This document shows positions 13,182-26,100 of a DNA stretch of 64,000 nt, piece by piece. The DNA lies in assembly GCA_026874595.1 (NCBI GenBank), contig CM049306.1, positions 38,440,019 through 38,504,018 of the forward strand, in the 5' to 3' direction. A program made the position numbers and the translations under genes. This stretch comes from Sipunculus nudus. Its lineage: Eukaryota > Annelida > Sipuncula > Golfingiida > Sipunculidae. The notes beneath the pieces were generated by a model. It worked only from the letters and a program-made list of their open reading frames with translations. It was not told the DNA's origin and did not search any database. Position 1 is the stretch's first letter; every line of letters starts with the position of its first letter.

Positions 13182-13509
13182 TGGTGTTTTTGAACACGAT
13201 ATTATTTTCCAGAAAAAAGCAGTTTTGTAATCAGTTTCACGGATGGGGAGACTTTTTAATTTCGCCGGCATGGCAAAAGTATCATATTTTCAATACAAAT
13301 GCAACTTATTGGCAACTAGGTGCATTTTACTTTAGTTACTGTGTATTTTGATCTAAGAAGACGGGTCTCATACTGCTTATAACCGCCGCGCCATGACAGA
13401 AGAATGTATATACCCAGCGACGACAATACTGTCTGTAATGGTCCCTTTTTATAAGGTGATATATAGCAATATCCAGCTAAATGCGAAAGTGTCCACAACC
13501 ATGGAATCA

Positions 13510-13532
13510 CCCCCCCCCCCCCCCCCCCCCCC
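13510..13532. repeat. Poly-C run
   Basis: 23 consecutive C. Confidence 0.97.
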
Positions 13533-13834
13533 GCCTTTCTTAAGCTGCCTTTTTAGCTTTTATAGCAACCAGGCATGCAGTGTTCATTATAACCTCTGTC
13601 TCTGTTCAAGGATGATAAAGGCTTGTACCATTTTCTGAAACTTACAAATGGTTTAGTGGTCGAGTCACAGTTTTACACAGTTGGTCACCAGGGTTGAAAA
13701 ATAAATGTATAGGCCTCATGCATGAGACTTCTCAGTTGTTTCACGTCTAAATAGAAAGGCCAAATTGGCCTATCGATTCATTTTAAGATTGTCCATGAAA
13801 TTTATAGATATGCAAAACGGACTTAATATATATA

Positions 13835-15315
13835 AGGGCCCTGCGCGGGCTGAAAAATTGAACCGGCACCCGCCCCGCATCATGCCCTGTCAACCCGCCC
13901 CGCAATCAAAGAATTAAATTCAGCCCGCCCCGCCCCGCAGTTACTATGATTCTTTCAGCCCGCACCCGCCCCGCCCCGCATTTTTCAAGTTTCCGGCCCG
14001 CGGTCCAGCCCGCAAAATAATTAAAAATAGTTATCGGATCCAAAGGCTTACATATTAAGATATTTTACAGCACAAATATAAGAAACACTTATTATTAATA
14101 TATATGAAATGTTTGATGATTGGAATGAAAAATTAATTTGAATACATTTTTGCAATAATTCAAACCATAATTCATGAAATATTTTTAAAGACATGTTAGA
14201 TTGGTAAGATGGATTTAATATATACATAATAATTTAACACACCTTAAATATGTTTCCATATTTTACAAGGGAAATAAATCTTTGGTTTATTGTGTCTGTT
14301 TCTACTTAAATATAAAAAAAAGAAAAGAAAAAAATTAGACTTCTTCAAAGTACCCTTTAGAATAGTATTGGCTAATCACAAGCCAAACTACTGAGATGTG
14401 TTGCTGGTCAAATTTTTTCAGTCATAATCTGCTAATTAGCTGAAACTGAGACTAATCAGGTCAAGGGAATAAAGGGGTAATCTGATCGATGTGGCTTTAG
14501 GTTGAGGATCAAGACATGGCCAGAGCCTTGTTTCTTATAGCAATCATCAACACATTATGCTGTGACCAAACAGGGATTTGACCAGCCAGTGGTCATTGTC
14601 AGTTACAATTAGACAGCACATGGGGTTACAATTAGATCAGGAATCCACCTTAGGCTTTGTGCAGTTCCAGGTCAATTGAGTCACCTGCAGAGCCAGCTGT
14701 AGCCACACACTGTCTATTACAAGATCAAAGGTAATCAAGCCCTTGCTTCATTCCCAGCCATATTATATAATATGTGAGACATGACACAAGTACATGGTTA
14801 CAGTCCATATACAACATCAGGCCAGGTATCTTTATACAAAGTAAAGACCAGCTCCCATTGCAAGGATAATTGTTTAAAGTCTAGATTTCAGATGAAGGAT
14901 GCTTCATCTATTTTGTTTAACAAATTGACGTTATACCTAGAAAAGACACATTTGCATAGTGTTGTTACAACTGTCAGTCAGTGTAAGGGGTTAACAGGAA
15001 TAAAATAATTTTTTTTTCGAATTTATCTTTTCATATTACTATTTTAACGACACCTGAAAACATTTTATACAAAAATACCAATTTCTTCAAATGATAGTTT
15101 TTGATAGTATAATATTATATTCATGTTTTACTGAACTGCCAGATCATCAACCCGCAGCCCGCCCCGCCCCGCACAGACTTCATTTCGGCCCGACCCGCCC
15201 GCACTTTCTTAGATGTAGCCCGCCCCGCACAGATTCCTATGCGGGGGCCTGCGGGGGACCGCGGGCTGCGGGCCCCCGAGGGCTGTGGGTCAAACCCCGC
15301 CCCGCGCAGGGCCCT
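13835..15315. mobile_element. Non-autonomous DNA transposon with GC-rich subterminal repeats (hAT-like)
   Basis: The two ends carry a 15-bp perfect terminal inverted repeat, AGGGCCCTGCGCGGG at 13,835 and its complement ending at 15,315. Both are flanked by the same 10-bp direct repeat, aatatatata (13,825-13,834 and 15,316-15,325). Each end then has many copies of CCCGCCCCGC-type motifs (13,865-14,015 and 15,150-15,305) around an AT-rich core of about 1.1 kb. No transposase frame is present, so it would depend on enzyme supplied in trans. Subterminal short repeats and an 8-10-bp target duplication fit hAT, but the flank is low-complexity, so the duplication length is uncertain. Confidence 0.8.
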
Positions 15316-15503
15316 AATATATATACGATTTAATTACAACGTGCTAGTGCTACCTCTCCAAAGTATTTCTATATTTCTGTTTTCGATCCATCTGTTTGCC
15401 CGAATTCTCAATGCTTCTTACAAGATGGTAACTGCATGCAGGACTAACGGTGTCTTAAAATAAGGTGTCTATTTCATGTTTACATGATATACAATCACCC
15501 GAT

Positions 15504-15545
<42 letters not shown>

Positions 15546-16930
15546 GTTAGCAGTATGGTCTATGTTTTCATTTGCGCCTCCTGCATGCATCCATGTGTTC
15601 CTTTCATGTAATCTCTTGAGTGTTCTCGTTTCCCCCGCCCCGTGCGAACGACAAATCACATTTAAAACGGTGCTGGCGCGCAACATACTTCAGTAAGCTG
15701 TTTGCTGTAATCTATTTTTCAAGATCCTTTTATTTGCTTTATGAATATGTGATAATTCCTAATTTGATTTATATAATTTTCTGACAATGTAAATAAAATA
15801 ATATATACATATAAGTATATGTTAAAAAACGGCCTATATACTCCTCAGGTATTTCTAATATATAATATATTTTTGTTTCCCAAAACGCGTAACACGTGGT
15901 TAAGTTTATATGCAAAAAAGGTAAATTTTAAGTATCCCCCACTAGATATACTAAGTACATTTGACAAACTATCGGCTGGTCATGTATCCTGTGGACAACT
16001 TATGTACTGTATAGGTATATTGTGTATGTGATACTGCACCATGTATATAATATTGAGGGCACTGATATGATAAAAGAAATATCTATATAGGCCTAATCTT
16101 AATCAACATAACACGACCTTTTAATTGAGTGGTATAGTATAATTCAAATATATTTATTAATGACTTTCGAAATACGATTGTGTATGCATGCTTCCGTCAG
16201 AGAGAGAGATATTCAAATGTTCTGTTCATTGTCAATTTCGACAGGCATAAATCCGAAAGTACTATTAATAGCACTAAATATTGCTATGTTTAAATATCAA
16301 ATTCTTCGACGTAATTTACATCGGTTTTATTAAAGGCAGCTAATCTACACACGACAGATGCACAAAAACATATACAGAACAGATTGTCTCCCATGAATTT
16401 TACCACATTTCTCCTTTATACTTCCAATTCCGTTGGTTATTCATATTTAGCAGGCAGTTTCATTTTGCGTTTTTTTATTCTTATTTAGCACGCTGTTTCA
16501 TTTTCTATCGCTTTTTTATTTTTTAGTAGGTTGTAAAAAACATTGGGAAATAATACATAAGAAACGGCCGAATTTCAATTAAAAAAATTATCTAAATATA
16601 AAACAAGATCTCGTACACTATTATTCAATAATGCAATTTATTTTAATCAAAATTTCTATCTACATAACACTATTTATATGCAGTTTTAAAAAATTTTCTA
16701 TCTGTATAATTTTTATCTGTACATGCATGCACAGCATGCATTAAGCAAATTTAATTTATGTTCAGTCAGACTTCTGCAGTGCACTTTTCATGTTTGATTT
16801 TAAATTGGAAACTAATCAAAGATTTCCCCTTTGCGCATTTCCCTTCAGATCCCAGTTACAATAATTATTCACGTCTTCAGTTAGACCACTCTAAATATTT
16901 GCAAATAAATTCTGCCGAACGTTTGAATCA
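15316..16930. other. Gene-free AT-rich region upstream of the NPF-tail gene
   Basis: Contains an AT microsatellite at 15,508-15,543 and no reading frame that resembles a gene. A TTTTTTATT-rich block at 16,460-16,640 is simple sequence. Confidence 0.6.
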
Positions 16931-17057
16931 CGTCACATGGTCTATTTACAATCACCTGGTCGAGTGAAGCCGAGTGATAATGTGGCGATAACTTCGCAAT
17001 CAAACAACCAAGTACTGACTTGGATAATTTCGACCAAGGTCTTGTAAGGGGCAAAGT
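16930..17057 (+). promoter_or_regulatory. Candidate promoter/5' UTR of the NPF-tail gene
   Basis: Just before the signal-peptide exon CpG content rises, and an E-box-like CACGTCACATGG block lies near 16,929. There is no clear TATA box. Assigned by position only. Confidence 0.3.
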
Positions 17058-17148
17058 ATGACCAACAGGATGGCCTGTGTTTCAGAACAGAAGATTTTAG
17101 TCCTATTTATAGTCATTTTGGGTCTTTCCGCCGGTCAGAACGATACAG
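17058..17148 (+). CDS. NPF-tail gene exon 1 (signal peptide)
   Basis: ATG at 17058; donor ACAG|GTAAGC, ends in phase 1. A second in-frame ATG follows at codon 5. The hydrophobic core at residues 13-23 is a convincing signal peptide. Confidence 0.8.
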
Positions 17149-20100
17149 GTAAGCGGGAATCTAATTAAGAGTAAGCCAGGTGTGCTTGGCATGGCACGCA
17201 GTTCTCGTTGTGACCTCGAATCTGTACTATTGTGACCTATTTACAACGAAATCCGTGTATAAATAACCATTAAAACTAATATTAAACTTAGATCATCTTA
17301 AAATATTGACTTATCATAAATCATTTGCGCTTATATAATCGTAATTTTAATGTTTTGTCAAGTTTTAATTAAGTTTGCTTTGCAAATGGTTGACAATCAA
17401 GTGTGGGAGAACAACGATTAAGCCACCACCAAGATTTTAAATTTCGGCCTAATGTGAACTCTTCTATGTGAAAAATTTTTTAAGCAACATCCATGTAGAC
17501 TGACGGTTTCAAGTTCGAATTTTATTAAATATTACAGTTAATATACTCCTTTTCCCACACTTGATAGTGATTTGTAATTGGAATTAGGACAGCAGTGACG
17601 GACATATTGTCACATGGCCTTTGTAGAATCTGTATGCAGTTTACTTAATGTAGTGTATTGTGTAATATTGTGTGTATTAAAGGAAACTACATCATTCCCA
17701 CATACAACTCTTGAACTGTTCAAAATATTGTAAAAATTACTGCATACTTGTTGCCTTTCTGTTTTGGTTTTTATGATTTGGATGATTTAAATTTAACTTG
17801 ATAATTGTAAAAGTTTAAACCTGAAGTTTACATTTTTTAACCATATACAAAATTTAATAATAGAGAATGTAATATATTTTATCATGAAATAATGTAAACA
17901 TAATTTTATATATCTCTATAAAGGGTGAGCATATCTAAGCCTATGCATCTATGTCTCTCCCTGTCCAACTTTTAAAAGGATGATTAATTATGCAGCAGTT
18001 AATTAGTATAATCAAATTATTTATGTAACATCAGTCAAGTAGAAAAATATAAATCCATAAGAAATTTAATATAGGATGAAATCATAATGAGTGTATTCAT
18101 TATGTTTTGATAACAAATAAATAATAAATTTTATTATTTCAGGAAATAATATGTTTAGCATCAGTTAGTTTATGTAATTCTATTCATTGCATAATATCAA
18201 AGATCTATGTATACAAGTATATATACATGTATATACATATGAGAAGTGGGTGAAACCATAAGGTTTATTGCCCTAGTTGTTAAAGGTAATGAGTATAGTA
18301 ACCCAGTTCTTTGAATGGAAACAAAGATGTTTTTATGTGTAGAGTAACATAAAACATTTTTGAATGATAACAAAGACTACCTTAAGGAGAAAAGCAGATA
18401 TATCACCTTAAACTAATTTGTGTAACAGTTTGAAAGATTATGCATACAACATCTGTTTTGTAAAGCTGATTTAATGTTTATCAGCAAATAATGTGTTAAT
18501 TGACCATATAGCCCTAACAGCCCATCTGTGCTACTATGTTACGTCAATTAAGCATCCAAAATCCATACAGGGGGGGGGGGGGTCTCGAGTTTCATTAATA
18601 GTATATCAGTGCACTGTACTACTATTCTGAATAGAGTGTATAACAGATTGGCAGATCACAAGTATGAGACCTTGTACTGAACAATTACCATGTATCTGGG
18701 TCACCTTCTACTGACTTGAAACAGTTGGGGGTTTGTATATGTAGGAAACACTGGGCCAGGCATGGCTGAAATAGCAGGAATGCCAAAGACGGGTTCAGTT
18801 ACTGGGCCTGCCCTTGAAGATAATGTATAGTTCCCAGACGCATCCAAGTGATGGTCAAGGGGGAATCTGGGCAAAATAGCAGCTGAGGATACTAAATATA
18901 GGTGACTACTTCTGTCTGTGAGTCCAATTTGGTGTTATTTTATAATTTTATCTGTCATAATTGATACGATTATTTAAAGAATTCCACTTTTCTTATCATT
19001 AGGATTGCTGGTACATGTATATATACTGGCAGTGAAACTGGGATTGCTTATATTTGTGAAGTTGTTCTTATAACTTCCATCTACCTTGAACTGGGCTTTT
19101 ACAGTCAGGTCAGGCTATATCTCCAGGGTAAATAATCCAATTGGAAATTAAATAATTAATATCAGTTAATGCATATACAGTAATTTCCCTACCATTTAGA
19201 TATCTACCTCCTATATATAAGGACAGAAAAACAACATGCATTATGCAAAAAGCACTATTTTTAACAGGGACAGCCATCATAAATGTTGCATTAGATCATT
19301 GTGCAGAAATTGATGAGTAAATCTAGCTATCACATGGTCTAACTAATTAATGTTATGATATATTATAAGTCTGGATCTCTGAGCCCAGATGCATTAGCCC
19401 AGAGCTAAAGGTCTGGACTATTTCTGACTTATATATATCTCAAGGATTGATGTCACTAAATGCAGAGTTTTACCTGCAACTGAACAATATCCATGAGACT
19501 CCTAAACATCTAAACTTTTTTTTCTGAAGTCCACATACTTCATCTTATACTGTGCACAAATTATGGTTAATTTAAAGTTATACATACACATGGAAATTTA
19601 TTAAGCACTTAATATTAATCAATTTTCACTAATTTCTTATCATATTAAACAACATGTTTGTATATTCAATAATAAAATCATATGGCGTTCATCTCAAACC
19701 CAATAACAATGATCATGTTAATATTCTGGTGCTGTCCTGTGTTTAACATTTATTTGAGAGCATATTAATTTAAACTACTTATGTCTTTGTCAATCAAATC
19801 CAGCTGTTGGCTTCTGTCATATTCTATAAATTTTGTTGGTGATTTCCCTGGTCTGTGGGTCTCAAAGTTGTTGAAAGTTCTACCTGTAAAGCTATAATTG
19901 AAATTAAATGAAATTTATATTTATCAAGCTTAATGCCAGACCAATAGAAAATGTTTTGGTTTGGTAGGTCTGTCAGTTAAAGGGGGAGAAATAGCTGCCA
20001 CAGAAGTGCTGGACCTTGGCTTATATGATTGATGATGGGTCCAGACCTGTAGCAATAGCCTACATTATAATGTTCATCCTAGCATCACTTTGGAGGAAAC

Positions 20101-23100
20101 ATTTAGATTATAATTCCGTTCAACGCAAATTATGACTTCTTGCAGTTGAAAATTGAAAATTGAATTGAAAAGCTTTAATCATATGGAATGTGCAACCTTT
20201 AGCAATCTCAGGCTTATTCAGATAAGAAAGTATGAAAAGTGTTAGATCGTATTAAAAAGTAATTAGGGTTGTCATGTCAGTGAGGCTCTTTAATCAGTTC
20301 AGGAAACAAAAAAAAAAAAAAAAAAAAAAAAAACCAGATGACTCAAGGTAATGTATTGTATGCCCTCCATAAAATACACCAGTGTAGTGTTTTATTATAT
20401 GACTTTTGTTAAGAAAGGATTGACTAATTTATGACTTTTGTTAAGAAAGGATGCATTAATGCCTATACAAGGAATTTGTAATTGCACAAAAATACTCTTG
20501 GCTCAATTTGTAAAATGGATTCCCATGATAATTTAACATGTAGGAAGGGAACCTGCTATTATTGTTGATCTATGGCTGTAACAGTATGTTATCTCAGGAT
20601 ATAATGCAAATTGCGATAGTTCACTCATGGCACAGTGCATGATACTATACATATACACAGTATAAGAGTTCAGAATCCAAGGATTTGCTCTTCTTCATCT
20701 TCCTCAGGCTAATTGTGGTGAATATACAGTGATCAGCTCTGTCTGTTCAGTATATATATATACAGCTTTATTTGACTCATATCTCAATACTGATGTCAAT
20801 GTGGTGTTTGCTCTTTTTTCTCAAGAAAATATCAAGAGAAACACTGTTTATTCTGATTAAATGACAAATCTGAAGGGGGAGTTTTCTTAACTGTAAAACA
20901 ATAATTTTTGCAGAACTTGATGAGAAGTTTTTACACCATTATGTGGATATTTATTTTGTCCCTCAGACTGTAATGTCTAGCTCACATGACTGTCATGTGA
21001 CTCATTAATTAATGTTGCTGTGACCATATATGAGATCACATGTGTCAAAAGGTGATGTCATAATTATGCAGAAGCACTCCTTGATCGTTAATAAACATCT
21101 ACCGGTACATAAACACTTGTCAATTACAGGTAAACTCTGCAAAAGTACTTAGGTGAATTCATGGTCTAAATGTGATCCAGTGTGAGTATATATTTACGCA
21201 GGGCCAGGCCACTGTATGCATATCAGCTGCAGTGGTAAGGAACTGTTACTCAATTTTGATGTTTCCACCATTGTTACATCTATTGCTACTGGTGTTAAAA
21301 ACGGTTTTGATTGTACAGATGCCATACCATGCACTCCAGAGGTTTCCTAGTACTTTAAACAAGTGTACCACAATAATGTAGGTCTTGTGTTTATCTAAAC
21401 AGATCTACATTCTAACCAGCACTCCCTTTTCCCATAGTTATAATATGATATGATATGATATGATAAAATTTAATATAATATAATTTAATATAATTTAATA
21501 TAATAAATTATAATAAATTTTAATAAATTATATTAACTCCATGTTCTTCCCTTTCTAATATCATATATCCCTATTCAAACAGCAGGGTAAGTCTGTCACA
21601 AAGTTAAAGTCTCTCTGTAATTTTATTTGCTTCACCCCCCCCCCCCCCCTTTGAATCAAACTCCAGTACTCTGAATAAAGTCTGCCATGTTTATCACACG
21701 TTTTTTGTCACATCTTCATCACTTTCTCCTACTGGTGGTCACTCTCTGATTCTGTGTAAAGAGTGTCTTACCTGCCTGACCCATACTACATTAAACATTT
21801 GGTAATATGTCACATTGAGGGCACATTTAGGTAAGTACTTTAGTGCAACAACCCATGTAAGTAGGAAATCACAAGGGAGTGGCTTTATATTGATCTAGAA
21901 GGTAAAAAATGGTCTATATTTAGCGAACCTGTGAGCCGATGTGATGGTGTGGCTTCATCCGTCATTTATCATCTGTAGGTTAATCCATACTATCTCCAAA
22001 TGGCAGGAGCTAGCGTCACAAAATGTTATGCAAAAAATCAGACGTCTTTAAAAACACTATCAGATGTGGCATTTTTTTGGCTACCTACATTGACTTAAAT
22101 TTTATTATAAAAGATCAAGAGATTATCTTTAGTTCATAGATGTTAGATACTGGATTAGGCCCCTTTAAGTAGTGATGATAAAGAAAACCCATTTTCAGGA
22201 GGATGACATGGTTTATAAATTCTGGCTTGTCATAATTAAATGATTAAACAGGCATCAACCAATTCAAAAACAAACACTGTCCTTAATTTGTTGTTTGTCA
22301 CAGCATAATCTAAAATTTAATGGAAACTTGCATCTCACTGGATAAGTATCCCAGTTCAGGTTTAATTTGTCTTTTGTGAACAGTGTGCAGTTAGTATTTA
22401 AAAAATATCAAAAGGATTGTTATAGTTATAAAGTTGAACTTATAATATTAAGTTATAATTTAATACCCATTATGATCTGACTTAATTTTATATTGTTCAG
22501 GATTAAAGCATCTTTAAAAGCATGAGTGTGTTATGTACTCGAGATTTTTATACATTATTATGCCATGTGATCCCAAAGAAACCCATTAACTTACACATCA
22601 AGACTACACACATAGCCGTGGTGAATAAACCCTTGACACAGGGAACCTTACACAAGATTAACTGTTCATATGGAGCTCAAGGGTAATCATATGAGGCTAT
22701 TAATAGCAGGCCTACCTCTCTCTGTAATAATTCCCCACTATGTTTGTCACAGGGCACAGAGTTAAGGTAATGTACATTACTGTGAATATTAGATGTAACT
22801 GAAATTGTGGAGTATTAAGATGTTACAAATGGGTTCAGATAAAATTATGGCATGGACCTATAGTAAGAGTTGTGGTCATAATTAGGAGATAAATTTGTCA
22901 CTCTTTTATGCCTATTTAAATTTAAATTTCAGATAATAAAGTTGGTTTAATATAGACTTTAATTAAGTTCATATATTTTAATCACTATTGAACAGATCAA
23001 ATTTTAGTAATAAAAACAAAGAGATAACTTGATTTTAAAATACCTGGAACCCATGATAATTTTAAGATTAAGTCAACTTAAACAGAGAATTTGTATTGTC

Positions 23101-26100
23101 ATTTACAGTACAAATATACTACTGTAATATGGGTAGTATTTTAATTGTAATATACCTGGGCCAATATGTGGTACTTATTGACTTAACATTGAAATTTGAT
23201 TTGTTTGTTTACAATGAGTTTCTGATGTTGTCAGATTTTGACACGGATAATATTTAAAATTGAAAAAAGTCAGATATTTGGCTGAAGAGCTGAAGCCTGC
23301 ATGTGCATGATGGCAGAAACTGCAGAAACTAATTTATTACTCTGCTTCTTTTATTATCATGTGAATTGTGATGTTTCTTTAAATTTGCTCATGTAAATAA
23401 TAGAACATATTACATACTGTTGCAACACCAGGTACAAGAATCCAAAACCCATATACCTACTTGACTTTTGATGCCATTTGTAAAAAAAATTTCTTTTATA
23501 CAATTTCAAACATTTTTGATTGAATCATTGCAAATCCTACTTGTTATTATCTTGTTGATTTTATTTTTTTAAAAGAGAAAAATAGGTTTGCCCTTAATTG
23601 TTTCCTTTTACCTGATTATGTCAGCATCAGTGTGAAGATACATTTATTGAACACAGGTTCTTAGTCACTTCCTTCAGTTATCAAAAACCATCAATCACCA
23701 ATCTGTATGTGACTATCATGGTTTGATCAGTATTATATCCGGATACATTATGTATCATATTTAAGTAAAGACTGAATATACATTTTTTTTTGTCTAAGGA
23801 AGTATAAACTTCATTAATCAGTAGTAAGTAAAATATATTAAGGTATCCACTTCAATCTGCATTGAGCACTCAGGTTAACTTAAATTAAAACTTAAGATAT
23901 TGGTGCAATAAATAACCATTGGTACCTTTCCAAAGTCCACACCATTGCACTGTGTTTAACTGTACTGAGTGGGTACACATTGTCAGGGTATATGTATAGG
24001 TACTATTGAGTATACAACAAGTACCAGATAGTGATACCAGTTTATCACAGGCAATCTCCTGACTTGCCTTCTCATGTATTATTTTGTGGTTGGAACCTGA
24101 TCTCAAGCTCTGATTGTGGTCCTGTAAGTAAACTTTTTGCATACATTTATTTAGGTTTTAAGGTATGGCCAAGCAGTTTGTAACATATATTATATCTGGT
24201 TAGTAATAGGTGTTTCAGAACAAAACAAGTGCTAGGAGTTTGTATTCTGCAAGTGTACAAGTTAAAATTGTTACATTATTGTTTTATAATATATGGTCTT
24301 TGTTTTAATTTAATTTGTATAATCATACTATAATTTGGGGATGAGGGTGTGGTCATCGCCAGAGCATTTCTCCGGCTTCTACATAGAAAATATGGGTCTC
24401 AAGGCAACTCCCTTTGCATATATAAATTCCTTCCATGAGACTGTCCTTGTAGCATTTTCTTTCAATTTTCCATGTACTTATCAAACCCTGACCTCGCAGA
24501 AAATTTGAAACCACTCATGTTCATTGCCATTTTATGTACAGATTAAAACATGTGTGTTGCAAGTTGACTCAAGAGGATACTGCTAGTTATTACAGTGTAG
24601 TTTTAACTGTCAAATAGGGATGTGAAAGTGCAGAGGATTTATCTTTAATTTTTCAAAAACATTGTTATGGATGGGTAACTCACAGTAATAGGAATAATGT
24701 TCCAAAAAGTTAGAATCACCAGAAAGCTACATTTCTGTACCAGATCAGTAAAATTCTGTAGAGAATTATCCTACACTCTCTTATAAAATGAAATGGGGAA
24801 AATGTTTATCCCATCAAGTTTAAAATATGTTTTATAATTTTAGGCTGTCCTGTAATATAAATTGTTTTTTTTATGATTATCTAGCAAGCATCATATGGTC
24901 AATAATGTCACACTAAAGTTTCTTTTTTTGCAATACTAGAATGCATCATAATGACTGCAAGAATCTCAGCTGCAGAGATCACACTCTTAAAGATTTCCTG
25001 AAAATAGGTCAAAAACCGTAAAAAAAAAGGGAGACACAAACTAAGTGTATAAAAAAGCAATTAAACTTGGGGGAAACCCCTCTGTCTTGTGCCTAAACAT
25101 TTTACCGAAAAAGGAACAAAGTGGGTCCATTTCATCCATACAAAGTTAAGGTTGAGAAGTAAATCCAGAGCACATCATGAACTAGGGTGAGACCTAGTGA
25201 AGGGCATAGCTCCATTATGGCAGGGAATGCAACTCTTATTTCGATTGGCATCAGAACTTATTCAGGTCTTCCCTTGCCTTTATCTCCCCCTTCAAAATGT
25301 AGTTACATTTAAATGGGTTCAGTAGTTTTTGTATAGTCTTGCTAACAGACAAACCAACAAGCCAACAGACATGGGTGAGAACTTAACCTCTTTCATTGAA
25401 GTACAGTAAAACCTGTGTTATAAGACCAACTGTGGGACAGGCCTAAAAGGGGTCTTTAATTCACAGGTGGTCTTATTGGACGGGTCCTTTAAAACCAAGG
25501 TGAATGCGGTCAGTTCACTCAAGGGTGGTCTTAATACACAGGTGGTCTTATTAAACAGATGGTCTTTCAGACAGGTTCCATTGTAATTAAATTGTACAGT
25601 TTCTTTGGTTTGTTAAAATGGTCTCCATGCATATAGAAGAACTTGTATTAACTGGATATAGCCTAGATCATGATAAGCCAGTACTTTTTCTGTTAAATGA
25701 CATAGGAGGCCAGTACATTAGTGGAACTTGCATATCCCAAACTTGGGGAAATTAACAAGAACCACTAACAGATGATCAAAAGATATCATCCTTAAATCCT
25801 GCCCAGGGTCACATGATCAATTGTTATTTCTATGAAAACTAACAAACATTATGTAGAACTCACTCTGATTATGAAATTTAAGGGTTAGAAGGAAATATTT
25901 CACACTTTTGAACCAGCTAATGTTTTAAATTTTTTTATATTGTAATTTGTATATGTTGAAGTTGTTTTGTTTTATGTCCCAAATCCTGGTGTGATTATTG
26001 ATCACATGTGGATGCCCTGTAGTGATCATCATGTCTGTCTGTCTGTCTGTCTGTCAATCCGTTTATCCACACTAATTTGATTTCAGATGATGACTCCAGG

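Larger units (their letters stand above)
7912..13834. other. Gene-free AT-rich region
   Basis: Only short, unconvincing reading frames on both strands. It contains a pure (AT)n microsatellite at 13,103-13,179 and a run of 23 C at 13,510-13,532. A small GC-richer island at 12,960-13,100 directly abuts the (AT)n but encodes nothing I recognise. Confidence 0.6.

Noticed and set aside
13000-13271. Frames with long Ile-Tyr repeats around the (AT)n tract
   Set aside because: They are translations of the microsatellite.
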